DNA of 64,000 nucleotides, taken from contig NZ_SMYZ01000036.1 of assembly GCF_004919685.1 (NCBI RefSeq), positions 1 to 64,000 of the forward strand. Reading direction: 5' to 3'. Below the pieces are notes generated by a model. That model saw only the letters and a program-made list of their open reading frames with translations. It made no database searches and had not been told where the DNA came from. This stretch comes from Mesorhizobium norvegicum (GTDB taxonomy: Bacteria > Pseudomonadota > Alphaproteobacteria > Rhizobiales > Rhizobiaceae). Position numbers and translations under genes: made by a program. How positions within the stretch are numbered: position 1 is the first letter of the stretch; every line of letters starts with the position of its first letter. Shown here one piece after another: positions 61,982 through 64,000 of the stretch.

Positions 61982-62021
61982 GGCTTTCTGCTCCTGTTTG
62001 GGAAACCTGCCGGCTGAAAAC

Positions 62022-62046
62022 AAAAAAGCCGCCAGGTACGGCGGCT
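62022..62046 (-). terminator. Attenuator terminator hairpin before the DAHP synthase
   Basis: On the minus strand AGCCGCC-GTACCT-GGCGGCT is followed at once by a run of T, a textbook Rho-independent terminator placed in the 5' leader, 41 bases before the coding start. Its 5' arm can instead pair with a GGCGGC inside the upstream leader peptide gene. Confidence 0.85.
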
Positions 62047-62070
62047 GTTCGGATCTTGTTGCTGCAATCT

Positions 62071-62151
62071 TCAGATCGAGCGCAATCCTCCCGCCGCCAG
62101 CGAGCTCCTAAAGTACCAATACGTGGCGGTCAGGTTGATCATGAGGCTCAT
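62071..62151 (-). CDS. Leader peptide with Tyr-Trp-Tyr-Phe run (attenuation of DAHP synthase)
   Basis: A 26-codon reading frame containing TATYWYFR: codons TAT TGG TAC TTT in a row at codons 11-14, ending at TGA 62071. Three self-complementary arms overlap it. Arm 1 (62124-62129) lies just before the aromatic codons and can pair with arm 2 (62091-62099) just after them. Arm 2 can also pair with arm 3 (62040-62046), which otherwise forms the terminator with arm 4 (62027-62033). Ribosome stalling at scarce charged Tyr, Trp or Phe tRNA would free arm 2 to block the terminator. Met at 62142 is an alternative start. Confidence 0.8.
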   Translation of the reverse strand: MSLMINLTATYWYFRSSLAAGGLRSI

Positions 62152-62173
62152 ATAGTCGATGCGGAGGCGTTTG

Positions 62174-62413
62174 TCACGCCTTTGATGCAAGGAGATCGGT
62201 GCCTCGTAGCGGCGAGTTGAGCAGGAACTCCGCAAGCGTACCCTTTCGCGCGGCCTTCCGAAGCCACTCTTCGGCCGAGACAACAACCACGATTGGTTTG
62301 CCGTTTCTGGTGATCGTCTGCGGTGAGGACTGCGCGCGTTCGATAACCTCCGAAAACTGAGCTTTTGCCCCAGCGACCGTCCAGTTGGTATTCTCTTTGG
62401 GCGCAGACAGCAT
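62174..62413 (-). CDS. Phd/YefM-type antitoxin without an adjacent toxin gene
   Basis: A 79-residue protein with the Phd/YefM antitoxin pattern: N-terminal DNA-binding part (WTVAGAKAQFSEVIERAQSS, QTITRNGKPIVVVVSAEEW) and a C-terminal tail (RGTDLLASKA) of the toxin-wrapping type. ATG 62413 has GGAGG five bases upstream. Normally a toxin gene overlaps or follows within a few bases; here the next downstream element is the DAHP synthase leader peptide 23 bases on. The protein may act on a distant toxin, or simply be a leftover of a lost module. Confidence 0.85.
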   Translation of the reverse strand: MLSAPKENTNWTVAGAKAQFSEVIERAQSSPQTITRNGKPIVVVVSAEEWLRKAARKGTLAEFLLNSPLRGTDLLASKA

Positions 62414-62527
62414 TGCGACCTCCATGACCAGTCTGACTATCTTGACTATAGGGAATGGCGTTGCGGCGGCAACAGGGAGGGGCTGACCGACGGTAGCCAA
62501 TCGCGGGATGGGTCGAAGCCTTCTCGA

Positions 62528-62715
62528 CTTCGTCATCCCTGGGCGAAGCAGGAGCGAAGCTCCGTCGCGGAGACCCTGGGATCCATGCCGCGACCTTAAC
62601 CGTAGAGTGCAGCGGAGCAGAATTCTGCACCGCTGCAACACTTAGAAGTCGCGGCATGGATCCTCGGGTCTGCGCCGCGTCGCTACGCTCCTTGCTCCGC
62701 CCGTGGATGACGAAG
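62528..62715. repeat. Complete ~188-base mosaic palindromic repeat
   Basis: It has the same architecture as 47019-47207, with ends CTTCGTCATCCCTGGG and CCCGTGGATGACGAAG, and the central GGATCCATGCCG...CGGCATGGATCC and CAGAATTCTG dyads. It lies between the antitoxin gene and the SDR stop. It differs from the other full copy at scattered positions, including paired changes in the stems. Confidence 0.85.
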
Positions 62716-62746
62716 TGATGGGCGTTTCCGCTAGACTTGCCTGCTG

Positions 62747-63541
62747 CTACTCCGGCGAAGACCCCGCAATGCTCTGGTCATAGTCGACAAGCGATCCGGT
62801 CATGACGCCCGACTGCGGACTGACCATGTAGCTGATCAGCCGGGCAAGCTGGTCCGGCTTCACCAGCTGGCCCATCGGCTGGGCCGCTTCCGCCTTTTGC
62901 AGCCAGTCGTCCGGCGCATCGTGCCATTTCTTCTGCACGATGTCCTCACCCTCTGTGTCCATCCAGCCGGGCAGCACCGCGTTGCAGCGGATGCGGTTGT
63001 AGCGATAGGTATTGGCGACATTCTTGGTCAGCGTCATCAGCGCCCCCTTGCTGGTCGAATAGGGCGTCAGGAACGACTGGCCGCAATGCGCCGACATCGA
63101 CAGCACATTGACGATCGAGCCCGGCGCCTTCTTCTCCAGCAGATGCGCCACCACGCCCTGCATCAGGAAAAACGGGCCGCGCACATTGGTGTCGAAGATC
63201 GTGTCGAACAGCTCCTCGGAGGTTTCGACAAGTGAACCGCGCGCCGACGTCGCGGCGGCATTGACCAGGGCGTTGATGGTGCCGAAATGCGAGATCGCGG
63301 TTGCGACCGCACGCTTGCAGTCGGCGACATCAGAGACGTCGGCGCTGATGAAGATCGCGTCGACGCCCGATTTCTTGAAATGGGCGACAGCCTTGTCGCC
63401 TTTTTCCTGCGAGCGGCCGATGAGCGCCAGCGCCCGGCAGCCCTCGTCGGCCAGCGCCTCGGCAACAGCAAAGCCGATGCCTTGCGCGCCGCCGGTGACG
63501 ATGGCGCGCGTTTTGGAATTGCGATCGGCTGTTCCGCTCAT
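62747..63541 (-). CDS. Short-chain dehydrogenase/reductase beside iolG
   Basis: A 264-residue classical SDR: TGGAQGIGFAVAEAL near residue 16, serine region LSMSAHCG and catalytic YSTSK (TPYSTSKGALMTLTK). It ends GSLVDYDQSIAGSSPE, a tail without the usual VDGG and typical of a rhizobial SDR subgroup. It starts 20 bases after the iolG stop, so the two are co-transcribed. A role in oxidation of an inositol isomer or side product is plausible from position. Confidence 0.88.
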   Translation of the reverse strand: MSGTADRNSKTRAIVTGGAQGIGFAVAEALADEGCRALALIGRSQEKGDKAVAHFKKSGVDAIFISADVSDVADCKRAVATAISHFGTINALVNAAATSARGSLVETSEELFDTIFDTNVRGPFFLMQGVVAHLLEKKAPGSIVNVLSMSAHCGQSFLTPYSTSKGALMTLTKNVANTYRYNRIRCNAVLPGWMDTEGEDIVQKKWHDAPDDWLQKAEAAQPMGQLVKPDQLARLISYMVSPQSGVMTGSLVDYDQSIAGSSPE

Positions 63542-63561
63542 CGCCCTGCTCCTGTGGGTTC

Positions 63562-64000
63562 TTACTTGTCGAGACGGACGGTCTTGCCGGTCGTTGCCGA
63601 CTTCAGCGCCGCATCCGCCAGCTTCAGCGCCACGAGGCCATCGGCCCCGCTCGGTGCCGCCTTCTTGCCCGACGTTGCCGCAGCGATGAAGGCAGCGATC
63701 TCATTGGCATAGGCGTCGAGATAGCGGGTCATGAAGAAGTCGTGCAGCGGCGGGCGCGTATAGCCCTTCTCATTGGCCAACTCGATCGACACCGGCCGCT
63801 GGTTCTCGGCAGCAATCATGCCCTTCGAGCCATGCACCTCGATGCGCTGGTCGTAGCCATAGGTGGCGCGCCGTGAGTTGGAGATGACGGCCTGCTTGCC
63901 GGAAGCGGTTTCCAGGATGACGCTGACGCTGTCGAAATCGCCGGCAGCACCGATCTTCTTGTCGACCAGAACCGAGGCATGGGCGCTTACCGCCACCGGC
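63562..64000 (-). CDS. iolG: Inositol 2-dehydrogenase IolG, C-terminal part (cut by window edge)
   Basis: About 146 C-terminal residues of a Gfo/Idh/MocA enzyme that oxidises myo-inositol to 2-keto-myo-inositol with NAD. The stretch ISNSRRATYGYDQRIEVHGS followed by KGMIAAENQRPVSIEL and PLHDFFMTRYLDAYANEI matches rhizobial IolG as I know it. The N-terminal NAD-binding half lies beyond base 64000. It supplies the first step of the pathway completed by iolE, iolD, iolB and iolC at 46-52 kb. Confidence 0.88.
   Translation of the reverse strand, partial: PVAVSAHASVLVDKKIGAAGDFDSVSVILETASGKQAVISNSRRATYGYDQRIEVHGSKGMIAAENQRPVSIELANEKGYTRPPLHDFFMTRYLDAYANEIAAFIAAATSGKKAAPSGADGLVALKLADAALKSATTGKTVRLDK

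Noticed and set aside
62148..62172. Toxin gene overlapping the antitoxin
   Set aside because: The only frame downstream of the antitoxin is the short aromatic leader peptide; no PIN, RelE or Doc-like protein is encoded nearby.

Overview
The window is GC-rich DNA from an alphaproteobacterium of the order Rhizobiales, most probably Mesorhizobium or a close relative. The evidence is the rhizobial inositol set (IolC fused to a DUF2090 domain, then IolD, IolE, IolB), many CUT2-type sugar ABC transporters, PhnM/PhnN/DUF1045 neighbours, and two kinds of dispersed palindromic repeat seen in Mesorhizobium intergenic DNA. It reads as carbohydrate-catabolic accessory chromosome. There is no transposase, phage gene or CRISPR array. 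All calls come from reading the sequence and translations; no database search was run.

Layout. 1-8.4 kb: a DUF1003 membrane protein, a complete type I restriction-modification operon (hsdM-hsdS-hsdR, minus strand) and a tRNA-Arg(CCG). 8.4-16.2 kb: a LacI regulator, then a CUT2 sugar transporter, two SDRs without the catalytic tyrosine, and an aldose-1-epimerase-like protein. 16.1-20.6 kb (minus): a second CUT2 transporter with an SDR. 20.8-30.5 kb: a gluconate-type LacI regulator, a gene remnant broken by repeats, a split transketolase, an SDR, an enolase-superfamily dehydratase, an E1-alpha/E1-beta/lipoyl fusion, a 2-hydroxyacid dehydrogenase and an E2-like protein without a lipoyl domain. 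30.7-38.5 kb: a GntR/UTRA regulator, a third CUT2 transporter (two binding proteins, one ATPase, two permeases) and an SMP-30 lactonase. 38.6-41.9 kb (minus): polar amino-acid ABC permeases with two near-identical binding proteins and no ATPase. 42-46 kb (minus): a small membrane operon and phnM/phnN/DUF1045. 46-56.5 kb: the iol cluster with its RpiR-type regulator. 56.5-64 kb: MocR regulator, MFS exporter, WYL regulator, LysE exporter, class I DAHP synthase with an attenuator leader, an orphan antitoxin, an SDR and the 3' part of iolG.

How the genes work together. The 20.8-38.5 kb block looks like one non-phosphorylative route for a sugar or sugar acid: CUT2 import, oxidation by SDRs, lactone opening by SMP-30, dehydration by the enolase-family enzyme, then thiamine-dependent C-C chemistry by an unusually rearranged 2-oxoacid dehydrogenase and a split transketolase. 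An AT-rich palindrome (core TATTATAAT) recurs before seven of these genes, including the GntR gene itself. A second operator (TGGTACCGGTATCA) occurs at two promoters of the same block. Together they suggest a two-regulator regulon that also takes in the amino-acid-type transporter. The other notable regulatory element is a Tyr-Trp-Tyr-Phe leader peptide with a four-arm attenuator before the DAHP synthase.
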